64,000 nt of DNA from contig CAIOZA010000020.1 in the NCBI GenBank assembly GCA_903862655.1, positions 1 to 64,000 on the forward strand. Direction: 5' to 3'. The stretch's first letter is position 1. Each line of letters opens with the position of its first letter. The notes under the pieces were generated by a model. The model searched no databases and had not been told where the DNA came from. It worked only from the letters and a program-made list of their open reading frames with translations. The DNA comes from an uncultured Ignavibacteria bacterium (GTDB lineage: Bacteria; Bacteroidota; Ignavibacteria; Kapaibacteriales; UBA2268). Both the position numbers and the translations under genes were made by a program. Positions 56,027-64,000 of the stretch are shown here, in pieces.

Positions 56027-56144
56027 TTTTTTTTAGTAAAAACAGTTAATTTTATTTATTTTTATCTTTTTAAATTTCCTTTATAATATTTCAATCTTAT
56101 ATGCTGAAATCATCAATCTTAGAATTAAACAATACAATAGGCTT

Positions 56145-57410
56145 ATGAGAAAAACATTTTACTTGATTATATTATTTTTTATATCTTACAATAACCTTCT
56201 CTTTTCAGAGTGGACTGATATTTCTACGCCAAAAATTAAGGAAAATCTATATTCATCCTCTTTTATAACGATAGATAAAGGTTATGTCGTCGGATGGGGA
56301 TCGAGTGGCGGAGTGATTCTTTATACTTCAGATGGAGGATCGAATTGGGACGATCAAACTATCCCGGGTATATATCCTTTCACAGTCAATTATGTAAATG
56401 AAGATTTGGTATTTGTGGGTGGATTTGCTTCGAATTGCAATTGCGGAACAATTTTATACAAGAATATTGCTGGAAGTAACTGGAAGGAAATTCTTTTTGA
56501 TGATGTTGAACACCCGTTCAACTTTTCAATTATGGACATCGAATCTCCGGGCAATGGCTCACATTACGCGTCAGGGTATAATGGTTCAATCTATAAAACA
56601 GATAATTCTGCGTCAGATTGGAAGAAGATGAAAGCACCATCAGACCTAATACTTAAATCATTAACCATCGTTAATGATACGTTGGCGTTTTGCCTGGGCG
56701 GTAAGGATCTATATAATATGACTGTCATTTATAAGTCAACTAATAATGCTAACAGCTTCGACACTCTTAGAGATTTTAAAAATGATTTTGTGAATATATC
56801 ATCTATCTATCCATTATCTTCAAACGAACTTCTTCTTTTTGGTGATAGAATTGGAAAAAGAATAATTTTGAAATCTGATTCTAGCAATAAGATGTGGAAT
56901 GAAATTTATTCAGACCCCGTTATTGGTTCTGTCATGGCCGGATATATGAACTCGTATCAAAGTGGTATAGCTGTTTGCGACGATGGAACTGTCCTGCGAA
57001 CAAATGATTCAGCATTAACCTGGCAGGAAGAATCAAAAATTGACAACGTTGAGCTAATGCATTTCTTCCCTATTGCTGATTCAGCAATACCTACTGGATA
57101 TGCGGTCGGGATAAATGGAAAAATTTTAAAATATCAATCTCCCGCTAAAGTGGAACAATTTTATTCTTCTAATGCCATAAAAGTTATATGTTCTGGTGAA
57201 ACATTTTTTATTACAATTCCGAATAACGAAATGATTTCTGATCCGCAGATAAATTTTTATGATTTACTTGGTAGAAATATAAATATCGACTTTTTGTATG
57301 AAAATCACACTTTTATGATCAACTCTAAAAATCTAAAAAGTAAAAATGTGTATTTTTTGCGATTTTCGGGGTTTTCAAAACCCTATTTTTCTCGGCTTGT
57401 AACTAATTGA
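56145..57410 (+). CDS. Secreted Ycf48-like beta-propeller protein
   Basis: 421 residues. A signal peptide (1-21) is followed by repeated BNR/Ycf48-like units: KGYVVGWGSSGGVILYTSDG with SNWDD, GTILYKNIAGSNWKEI, GSIYKTDNSASDWKK and GTVLRTNDSALTWQEE. The C-terminal 80 residues (NFYDLLGRNINIDF, VYFLRFSGFSKPYFSRLVTN) look like a shortened T9SS type A domain without the YPNP start. It is probably exported to the surface. No function is known for such proteins in this group. Confidence 0.8.
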   Translation: MRKTFYLIILFFISYNNLLFSEWTDISTPKIKENLYSSSFITIDKGYVVGWGSSGGVILYTSDGGSNWDDQTIPGIYPFTVNYVNEDLVFVGGFASNCNCGTILYKNIAGSNWKEILFDDVEHPFNFSIMDIESPGNGSHYASGYNGSIYKTDNSASDWKKMKAPSDLILKSLTIVNDTLAFCLGGKDLYNMTVIYKSTNNANSFDTLRDFKNDFVNISSIYPLSSNELLLFGDRIGKRIILKSDSSNKMWNEIYSDPVIGSVMAGYMNSYQSGIAVCDDGTVLRTNDSALTWQEESKIDNVELMHFFPIADSAIPTGYAVGINGKILKYQSPAKVEQFYSSNAIKVICSGETFFITIPNNEMISDPQINFYDLLGRNINIDFLYENHTFMINSKNLKSKNVYFLRFSGFSKPYFSRLVTN

Positions 57411-57429
57411 TATTAATATTAGTTACAAG
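57396..57429. repeat. 12-bp inverted repeat spanning a stop codon
   Basis: CTTGTAACTAAT and ATTAGTTACAAG, perfect, around a 10-base loop that contains the TGA stop of the Ycf48-like gene. No T run follows, so it is not a clear intrinsic terminator. Confidence 0.7.
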
Positions 57430-57683
57430 GATGTTGAAAACTATTTTCAAAATTTTTGAGACGTTTTCCGATTTCCTGTGTCATATATAATAGGAAAGTG
57501 CAAAAATTAAAAAACTTTTTCTTTTTTTGTTCTTTGAAAATCTGAAGAAAATATCTTTAATGAAAAAAAAATTCTGCTACTTTAATTCATAAAGAATTAA
57601 TTTATTTTGTATAGATTAAAAGTATTTATTATTTTGTTAGTTAGCTATTTCGACTTTTTTTAATTGTTTTGTCAGGTTTAACA
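57411..57683. other. Intergenic region before the SDR-like gene
   Basis: 273 bases, very AT-rich with long A and T tracts. Apart from the right arm of the inverted repeat at 57396-57429, I see no gene or known RNA element. It must contain the promoter of the downstream gene. Confidence 0.5.
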
Positions 57684-59375
57684 ATGCAGATTAAAGGTTC
57701 AAGAGTATTGGTATTGGGAGGCTGGGGGCTTGTTGGGGCAGCTATTTGCCACGAGTTAATGAAGCATTCACCTTCACGGATTTATGTGACATCTCTCAAA
57801 AAACATGAAGCAGAGGAAGCGGTTCAGCAGTTTAGAAACGAATATAAGCAAGCTGACCCGGAAATTTTTCAACCATTATGGGGTAATATTTTTACAAGAA
57901 ATAACTGGAAAGATAAGTTCTGGGGCGAGGTTCTCAATAATGAGGAATCAAGGAAGGGAGTTATTTCGGATATCTATGATAATTTATCTGATGATATTCT
58001 TTCAAACTCTGCTCTTTATAATTTTGTTGAAGAATCAAAACCGGATTTAGTTATTGATTGCATTAATACAGCTACTGCCATTGCATACCAGGATATTTAC
58101 AGTACTGTAAACACAGTAAGAAGAGAGATATCTCAGGATAATGTGACAGCTATTGCTGTTGAAAAAATGATGGCAAGTGATTATATTCCGCAATTAATTC
58201 GCCACGTTCAGATTCTTTATAAATCATTGCTTGACAATAAGGTCACAATGTATCTGAAAATTGGTACTAGTGGAACAGGTGGAATGGGTTTGAATATCCC
58301 ATATACACACAGTGAGGAAAGACCATCGAGAGTCTTATTGGCTAAATCAGCTGTTGCAGGGGCGCAAACATTACTTCTACTGCTGATGGCACGTACTCCG
58401 GATGGACCTCTTGTAAAAGAGATTAAGCCTACTGCTGCTATTGCATGGAAAAAGATTGCTTATGGTAAGATTTTACGTAAAGGAAATCCAATTCCATTGG
58501 TAGATATGACAGTTGAAAATGCAAAGGAAATCAGCGGTACATTTAAGTTCAATGATTCTGATGGTGTGACAGATTTAGGAAAAGATTTTGAATCTGTGTT
58601 TATTGATACTGGCGAGAACGGAATTTTTTCAAGAGGTGAGTTTCAGGCAATAAGTGCCCTAGGTCAAATGGAGGTCGTAACGCCTGAAGAAATTGCAACT
58701 TATGCAGTTCATGAGATTACTGGTGGTAACACTGGAAGGGATGTTATCAATGCACTTGATGCATCTACTCTAGGCCCTACATACCGTGGAGGTTGGCTGA
58801 ATAATGTAGCTCTTGAAAAAATTAAAAAAATTGAAAAAGAACATGATGTTCATAGTGTTGCTTTTGAATTATTGGGACCACCGAGACTTTCTAAGTTACT
58901 TTATGAAGCTGATCTGCTAAGAAGAGTTGCTGGGTCTTATAAAGCAGTTATGGAATTAAAACCCGCAGATTTAGCAGTAAAATGTGAAGAAATAATTCGG
59001 AATGATTCAGATTTGAGAGCACAGATGCTATCAATTGGATTAGTGATACTCTTAGCTGACGGTAAGAAATATGTTCGAGGTAAAGATGTGAAAATTCCTG
59101 TGAATCTTGGGGATAATGAATTACCAGTTAATCAAGAGAACATAGACATTTGGTGCAATGAGGGCTGGGTGGACTTAAGAGCCGAGAATTTCAAATCATG
59201 GCAGGTGAGGATTAAGAATATTATGGATCAAGCTTATGCTATACCTGCAGATGATACAAGCTCCAGATATACATATACACTTGATTATTGGGACAACTTT
59301 GATTCAATAGATGAAGGAAAGTTAATTGGATGGATATTCGAATATGAAGATCATGGCTGGAGATTCAAACGTTAA
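57684..59375 (+). CDS. Long SDR/Rossmann-fold oxidoreductase-like protein
   Basis: 563 residues from the ATG at 57684, preceded by AGGTTT; a TTG-started frame five codons longer is less likely. The N terminus RVLVLGGWGLVGAAICHEL is a dinucleotide-binding GxxGxxG-type motif. A short-chain dehydrogenase-like domain extends to about 270 (PDLVIDCINTATAIAYQDI, MYLKIGTSGTGGMGLNIPY). The C-terminal 290 residues are unusual for SDRs and not recognised. No partner genes are adjacent and no substrate can be inferred. Confidence 0.75.
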   Translation: MQIKGSRVLVLGGWGLVGAAICHELMKHSPSRIYVTSLKKHEAEEAVQQFRNEYKQADPEIFQPLWGNIFTRNNWKDKFWGEVLNNEESRKGVISDIYDNLSDDILSNSALYNFVEESKPDLVIDCINTATAIAYQDIYSTVNTVRREISQDNVTAIAVEKMMASDYIPQLIRHVQILYKSLLDNKVTMYLKIGTSGTGGMGLNIPYTHSEERPSRVLLAKSAVAGAQTLLLLLMARTPDGPLVKEIKPTAAIAWKKIAYGKILRKGNPIPLVDMTVENAKEISGTFKFNDSDGVTDLGKDFESVFIDTGENGIFSRGEFQAISALGQMEVVTPEEIATYAVHEITGGNTGRDVINALDASTLGPTYRGGWLNNVALEKIKKIEKEHDVHSVAFELLGPPRLSKLLYEADLLRRVAGSYKAVMELKPADLAVKCEEIIRNDSDLRAQMLSIGLVILLADGKKYVRGKDVKIPVNLGDNELPVNQENIDIWCNEGWVDLRAENFKSWQVRIKNIMDQAYAIPADDTSSRYTYTLDYWDNFDSIDEGKLIGWIFEYEDHGWRFKR

Positions 59376-59493
59376 AGATAATAATTCAGAAATATTAAGA
59401 TATTTATTTATTAAATGACAATATATTTTAAAATAAGATTTTTTTTAATTAACCTTTAATTAATTATTTGTGTTACACACACAGGGAGTTTTT

Positions 59494-62400
59494 ATGAAAA
59501 AGCTATTACTACTCTTTGTCATGCTTGGTGTTATGCTTGCCGGACTGCAGGCTATTGCCAATGATGACAAGACTGGTGAAGATCAATTGCTTCGCAAAAG
59601 TTTATTGCTCGAGCCATCAGTTTATGAAGGAACAAGTTTCCCGTATCCATTTTCGGAAATCGGTAATCCTGTAACTTCACCTGCAATATCAACGGGATAT
59701 TATTTCGTTGATACAGATGAGGATGTACCGGATTATTGGAGACCGGTTCCTAAGATACTTGATACACTTGTCGACGTCGGTTTATGGCGTCGTATTTTAC
59801 CAGGACCACGTCTGCAGCCATCTACATTTTGGTCAGATCCATTAACTGGTAGAGACGGTCTTAGATTTTTCCGTAATCCCGGATTACCAGTTCCAGCAGG
59901 AGATTTCTTCAATGGAGCTACAGATTCGACAGATGATGCTATCGCAGGACCAATGCCAATTGGATTTAATTTCTATTTCAATGGCTTGAAATTCGATTCA
60001 TTCTATGTGTCAACAAATGGTTTGATTGCTCTTACTAATGACAGATATTTCTATGATGGAAATTCTCCAAAACAAAAAATTATTCCTGCCAGTGCAACAA
60101 ATGCATATAACTCCATGTCAATGGATTGGTTTGCAACTCAGGAAAGCAGAAACAACCATTCATCAAATGGTTTGACTGACGCATTAGCTGATGACTTCGG
60201 TTATCGTTACTCTGTTTGCGGTGGTGATCCTATGAATTCTCTCGGTGGTATCCGTACTCGTGGTGGAGCTCTTGATCAGAGTGTTTTCACAACTTATAAG
60301 AGTGCTCTTATCGCTCCATTCTTCGGTGATCTTCACTTGTCACAGTACAATACATTACTCAATGCTCCTGAAGATTGGGGTAAAGTATTCTTTAAACGTT
60401 CTAACAATGCAGATACGCTTGTTATATATTTTATTAACATAGCTCCACTCAGATCTATGAGTACTCCCGCAGGGACATATACAGCTCTAAAGGATTTGAG
60501 ACCAGGCGATCAAAACTATGTTGCAGCGAGTGCACAGGTAGTTCTGAGCAAACGTGATTCTTCTGTAACAATCGTTTACGAAAGATTTGACGGAAATGCA
60601 ACTGTTGGTAATCAAGGTGTACCTGCAACAACAGTATTCCGTTATAATACAACTTGCGGTGTATCAGGCTTTGCCCGCCACGTCAATTATGGTATCGCAG
60701 GCGGTCCTGTATCACCATGGGCAGCTGAATACTCCCAGACTTCACATTATTACAAGCAATATCCATCTCCTAAAGAACAATATCCTCATAATTATGAGGG
60801 AATTAAATTCAAACAGTGGAAAAACACTGTAAGAGTTGTCGATATTTCTTATCGTGTTAGAAAAGTAGATCCAAATGCGGACTTGGACTTTACAGTAGTA
60901 GTTCCAACTACTTCTGCAAATGACTATGAAATGTTAGCCGGTGAAGAAAGAATTGGTGCCATTCAACCGGTTGCTATTCTTCAGAACTTGACTAATAATA
61001 TTCAGGGGCCAACTGGCGTCAACTATCAGAAACAGCAACTGAATTTCCGTGCCAGATTCAGAATTACAAACGAAGCTTCTGGAAGAATTGTATATAATCG
61101 TTTAGTGCCAATCGATTCAACATGTATGGCATTACCAGATGCTCAAACTGCAGAGTGCTCAGGTGATTCTTATGTTAAAGTAAGATACTCATCCGTAACA
61201 AAATCAAGTGGAAACTATACAGCCACACCTGCTACGTTCCCTGGCACAAATAAATATAATGGAGTTCCACCTTATGGATTCGTTCAGGTGTATTTCCCAC
61301 CTTTTGAGCCAAATGAATATGTTAATAATCATATTGGTCGTTTGAAGGCTTATATCATTGCTGATCCAACAGATCCAAAGACAAATGAATCACTTAGTGA
61401 TGGCTGGCCGTTTGATGATACAACCAGCGTTAGAATATTTGTTATGAAGAGATTAGAAGATTTTAATGATGATGTTACTTCATATCATACAGTGAACAGA
61501 GCAGTCATGCCCTCAACATTGAAATGGGTAAATATTGATGCTGAAGTTGCTTCTGGTGACGACGTATCTAAATATCCATTGCCTCCAAGAGGAGATTATT
61601 CACCTACAAACAACTATGATTTTACATTCAAAGAACCAGATTACACACGTGACTCAAGACAATCACCAGTAATCAAAATGAATAGAAAAACCTTAGAAAA
61701 TCAGGAACCTGCAAAATCACCAGGTGGTGACCAGTTGCGTTCATTCCCAATTGATCTTCGCGGTAGATTTGGTGCAGTTTTAACATTGTCAATCCAAAGA
61801 ACAGTTAAAAGAGATGATTGGGCAAGAGGATTTGGCGATCAGGAACTTGTTGGTCCAGAACCTCGTTCAGTTGTTAATGGTGATGTATTTACCCAATGGA
61901 CTCAGTATGGAGGATCAGCTGCTAACCTCGAAGACCAAATATGTGTAGAATTTGCATCACCAAGCCCAGACGGTCTAAGAAATATTACTAATATTGCTGA
62001 CAACCTTTGGAGAATTCACCCAAGAAGAAAAGGTGCAAGTCCTATAACTAATATGGCTGCTTACACTCTATTTGGTGCTGGTGGTTATATGACAGGTTTC
62101 TTGGAAACAGATCCTGACTCAGCTTTAGCACAACCAGTTTACGGTACCTTAGGCGGATTACGTCCATCACTTTTTGATGATGGTGTTGACTATGAATTCA
62201 AGAAAGTATTTATTTCAATCCCTGATACAATCATAAAATCACATGATGAAGGTGCTAAGAACTTCAGATTCAGATTGAATGTACAGGCTAGAAACAATAA
62301 GAAATGTATTCCATGTATTCCTGATGATGATGATCCGTTCTTTATCGATAACGTGAAGATTCTCTTCCCATCAGAAATTACTGATATTGAAATGTCACTC

Positions 62401-64000
62401 GTTAAAGCTGAATGGCCTTATACTATAGCTCCTGCTTCACAGGCTATCAAAGTGCCAATCAGAGTGAAGTTCACTAACAATACATACGTAGCTGCTCCAC
62501 CATTCTTGATTAGAGTAAGAATATATAGAAAAGGCGAAAATAGACCGGTTTATTGCCGCCTTGAGCCCCTTCCATTTATGTCAGGTAAGGAAGAAGTTAC
62601 TTATGCAATGCCTAATTGGGATGCTAGAAAAAATGGTCCCGGTGAATACAGATTAGTAGCTAATGTTTTATTTGGTTCACCTCTCAATCCTGATCAGGAT
62701 CTAGAACCACTCAACGACACTACATATACTGACTTTACCTTAAGGTTTGGTGATGTATATGCTTATGATCCAGCAATTACACCAAGAAATGACGTTCCCG
62801 ATGGTGCATTCTCGAATGTCCCAGGAAGAGGTCTTAATTTATTTGGATTTGCTTATGGTGGTTCCGGTTCTATTTACGGTCCAGCAGGCGCATATTATGA
62901 TGAAAACTTCTATGGAGCCGGTTATATCGGTGGTAGTGGTTCTGGTCAGATAGCAATGAAATTCGTTCTTTATCAGCCAGATACCATCTATGGATATAAA
63001 GCATTCTTTGGCTTATTGAATCAGGCTTTTGATGATATTTCTCTTAATATCTACAGAGGTAATGAGCAACCAACAACCCAAGTTAATGGAGCTTTGGCTT
63101 ATAAGTTCCGTGGATATGATGACAAACGTTTTGACGGATTCTTTGATGAGTATGTTACATATTTATTAAAGAAACCAGTTGTTCTTGAAGCAGGAACATA
63201 TTGGATGGCAATCGGTCAAATGGGTGAAACAGGTCTTGAACTTGGTGCATCTAAATCCAGAATGGGTATGAGAACTACATCAATTTATATTCCACCTCCC
63301 ACTAACTATCCTAATTTAGTTGGTCAGTCTGGATATAACTTAGTAATTGAAAAAGATTTCAGAAAGAAAAATTCATCTGATAACTTACTCAACAATAACT
63401 TGTTCTGCTTGGAAAATACAAGAAATAGTGGTCAGTGGCAGCCTTTCATGCCTACTATGGGTAACCCTGCTTATGCTCACTTGCATCACTATGGAATGTC
63501 ACCAGCAGACAATACTACAGCAACATTAACACGTGGTGGTTGGATTCCTATGATTCGTCCATACTTTGGTGACAGATCTTCTGGTAACTCAAGTATATAT
63601 GAAGATTGTATTCCTATCCCAGTTGAACTAACAAACTTTGATGGTATGTCACGTCAAAAAGGTATCGAACTTTATTGGCAGACAGCAACTGAAGTTAACA
63701 ACGAAGGTTTCTATCTTGAAAAACTTAGCCCTAATTCAGAAGAATGGTTAAACATTGGATTCGTTAAGGGTCATGGTAATTCAAATTCAGTTAATAGCTA
63801 CAACTATCTTGATCAGAAGGTACAAGCAAATGCAGTATACCAGTACAGATTGAGACAAGTTGACAAAGACGGAACTCAATCATGCGAAACAATTTCAAAA
63901 GTTATTACTTTGAAATTTGAAGGCGAAGTTGAGTTGTCACTCGAGCAGAATATTCCTAACCCTGTACTAAACCATACAGCAGTTACATTTACAGTTCCAT
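59494..64000 (+). CDS. Very large secreted T9SS surface protein (partial, 3' end outside window)
   Basis: At least 1502 codons from an ATG at 59494 with AGGGAG nine bases upstream, open to the window edge. A signal peptide (about 1-22) is followed by about 1350 residues of beta-rich sequence with no family I recognise. Near the end comes PVELTNFDGMSRQKGIELYW, the module that precedes many T9SS sorting domains, then LEQNIPNPVLNHTAVTFTVP, the first part of a sorting domain; the rest is cut off. CGT arginine codons are more frequent here than in neighbouring genes, which may mean high expression. A cysteine pair (CIPCIPDDDD) lies near residue 945. It may be a structural surface or matrix protein. 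Confidence 0.85.
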   Translation, partial: MKKLLLLFVMLGVMLAGLQAIANDDKTGEDQLLRKSLLLEPSVYEGTSFPYPFSEIGNPVTSPAISTGYYFVDTDEDVPDYWRPVPKILDTLVDVGLWRRILPGPRLQPSTFWSDPLTGRDGLRFFRNPGLPVPAGDFFNGATDSTDDAIAGPMPIGFNFYFNGLKFDSFYVSTNGLIALTNDRYFYDGNSPKQKIIPASATNAYNSMSMDWFATQESRNNHSSNGLTDALADDFGYRYSVCGGDPMNSLGGIRTRGGALDQSVFTTYKSALIAPFFGDLHLSQYNTLLNAPEDWGKVFFKRSNNADTLVIYFINIAPLRSMSTPAGTYTALKDLRPGDQNYVAASAQVVLSKRDSSVTIVYERFDGNATVGNQGVPATTVFRYNTTCGVSGFARHVNYGIAGGPVSPWAAEYSQTSHYYKQYPSPKEQYPHNYEGIKFKQWKNTVRVVDISYRVRKVDPNADLDFTVVVPTTSANDYEMLAGEERIGAIQPVAILQNLTNNIQGPTGVNYQKQQLNFRARFRITNEASGRIVYNRLVPIDSTCMALPDAQTAECSGDSYVKVRYSSVTKSSGNYTATPATFPGTNKYNGVPPYGFVQVYFPPFEPNEYVNNHIGRLKAYIIADPTDPKTNESLSDGWPFDDTTSVRIFVMKRLEDFNDDVTSYHTVNRAVMPSTLKWVNIDAEVASGDDVSKYPLPPRGDYSPTNNYDFTFKEPDYTRDSRQSPVIKMNRKTLENQEPAKSPGGDQLRSFPIDLRGRFGAVLTLSIQRTVKRDDWARGFGDQELVGPEPRSVVNGDVFTQWTQYGGSAANLEDQICVEFASPSPDGLRNITNIADNLWRIHPRRKGASPITNMAAYTLFGAGGYMTGFLETDPDSALAQPVYGTLGGLRPSLFDDGVDYEFKKVFISIPDTIIKSHDEGAKNFRFRLNVQARNNKKCIPCIPDDDDPFFIDNVKILFPSEITDIEMSLVKAEWPYTIAPASQAIKVPIRVKFTNNTYVAAPPFLIRVRIYRKGENRPVYCRLEPLPFMSGKEEVTYAMPNWDARKNGPGEYRLVANVLFGSPLNPDQDLEPLNDTTYTDFTLRFGDVYAYDPAITPRNDVPDGAFSNVPGRGLNLFGFAYGGSGSIYGPAGAYYDENFYGAGYIGGSGSGQIAMKFVLYQPDTIYGYKAFFGLLNQAFDDISLNIYRGNEQPTTQVNGALAYKFRGYDDKRFDGFFDEYVTYLLKKPVVLEAGTYWMAIGQMGETGLELGASKSRMGMRTTSIYIPPPTNYPNLVGQSGYNLVIEKDFRKKNSSDNLLNNNLFCLENTRNSGQWQPFMPTMGNPAYAHLHHYGMSPADNTTATLTRGGWIPMIRPYFGDRSSGNSSIYEDCIPIPVELTNFDGMSRQKGIELYWQTATEVNNEGFYLEKLSPNSEEWLNIGFVKGHGNSNSVNSYNYLDQKVQANAVYQYRLRQVDKDGTQSCETISKVITLKFEGEVELSLEQNIPNPVLNHTAVTFTVP

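Noticed and set aside
57369-57383. GGGTTTTCAAAACCC hairpin followed by TATTTTT, resembling a terminator
   Set aside because: It lies inside the coding sequence of the Ycf48-like protein, has almost no loop, and encodes ordinary sorting-domain residues.
1-64000. tRNA, rRNA, CRISPR array, insertion sequence or prophage
   Set aside because: No T-loop-like GTTCRANNC motif with cloverleaf context, no spaced direct repeats, and no transposase, integrase or phage structural protein was found.

Overview
The window is AT-rich, densely coded DNA from a Gram-negative bacterium of the Bacteroidota/Ignavibacteria/Kapabacteria part of the FCB group. This is inferred from several type IX secretion (T9SS) C-terminal sorting domains, a Bat (batB/C/D/E) aerotolerance locus, BamD, outer-membrane beta-barrels and lipoproteins. 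The many multiheme c-type cytochromes fit the anaerobic or microaerophilic Ignavibacteria-like lineages better than typical Bacteroidia. I see no rRNA, tRNA, CRISPR array, transposase or prophage gene.

Layout. 1-2386 (-) is a secreted beta-propeller protein that runs off the left edge; its T9SS sorting domain is followed, with no stop, by the start of a penicillin-binding/D-Ala-D-Ala carboxypeptidase active-site region. 2520-5348 (+) holds batB, batC and a capA-like gene. 5389-16180 (-) is an 11-kb respiratory island with seven c-type heme proteins and a Rieske lipoprotein, carrying about 48 heme-c sites. 16484-19029 (+) holds batD and batE, so the cytochrome island splits the bat genes. 18971-27923 is mixed housekeeping: a CHAD protein, an Ig-like lipoprotein, a YihY/BrkB protein, a PolB-type exonuclease, bamD, a TatD nuclease fused in frame to an outer-membrane barrel, bcp and dnaX. 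28031-30898 is a T9SS subtilase. 31040-34426 (-) is a FecR-like protein with two output-less CHASE2 membrane proteins. 34431-44849 carries xthA, a beta-CASP hydrolase, pdxH, a CAP/Fn3/T9SS protein, gcvH, an iron-sulfur flavoprotein-like protein, ymdB, a cobalamin adenosyltransferase, an MFS transporter, a dCMP deaminase, a YhcH-family protein and a small membrane protein. 44896-57410 carries secA, speB, dapD, a two-helix miniprotein, a PqqD-like/MEMO fusion, thrS, a glycosyltransferase, a MATE transporter and a Ycf48-like secreted protein. 57684-59375 is a long SDR-like oxidoreductase. 59494-64000 is a very large secreted T9SS protein running off the right edge.

How the parts fit. The cytochrome island contains what an electron route from the quinone pool to the cell surface would need: two membrane cytochrome b/multiheme fusions, a 13-heme periplasmic protein, two small cytochromes c, a Rieske protein, a one-heme outer-membrane barrel and a hexaheme lipoprotein on a collagen-like stalk. 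Function and direction of electron flow are inference; no terminal reductase or oxidase catalytic subunit is visible. The most unusual observations are two in-frame gene joins (T9SS domain to SLTK motif at the left edge; TatD to an exported barrel at 24279-25727), the 8-heme internal duplication in the 943-residue cytochrome, and a paired monoheme cytochrome that has lost its probable axial methionine.
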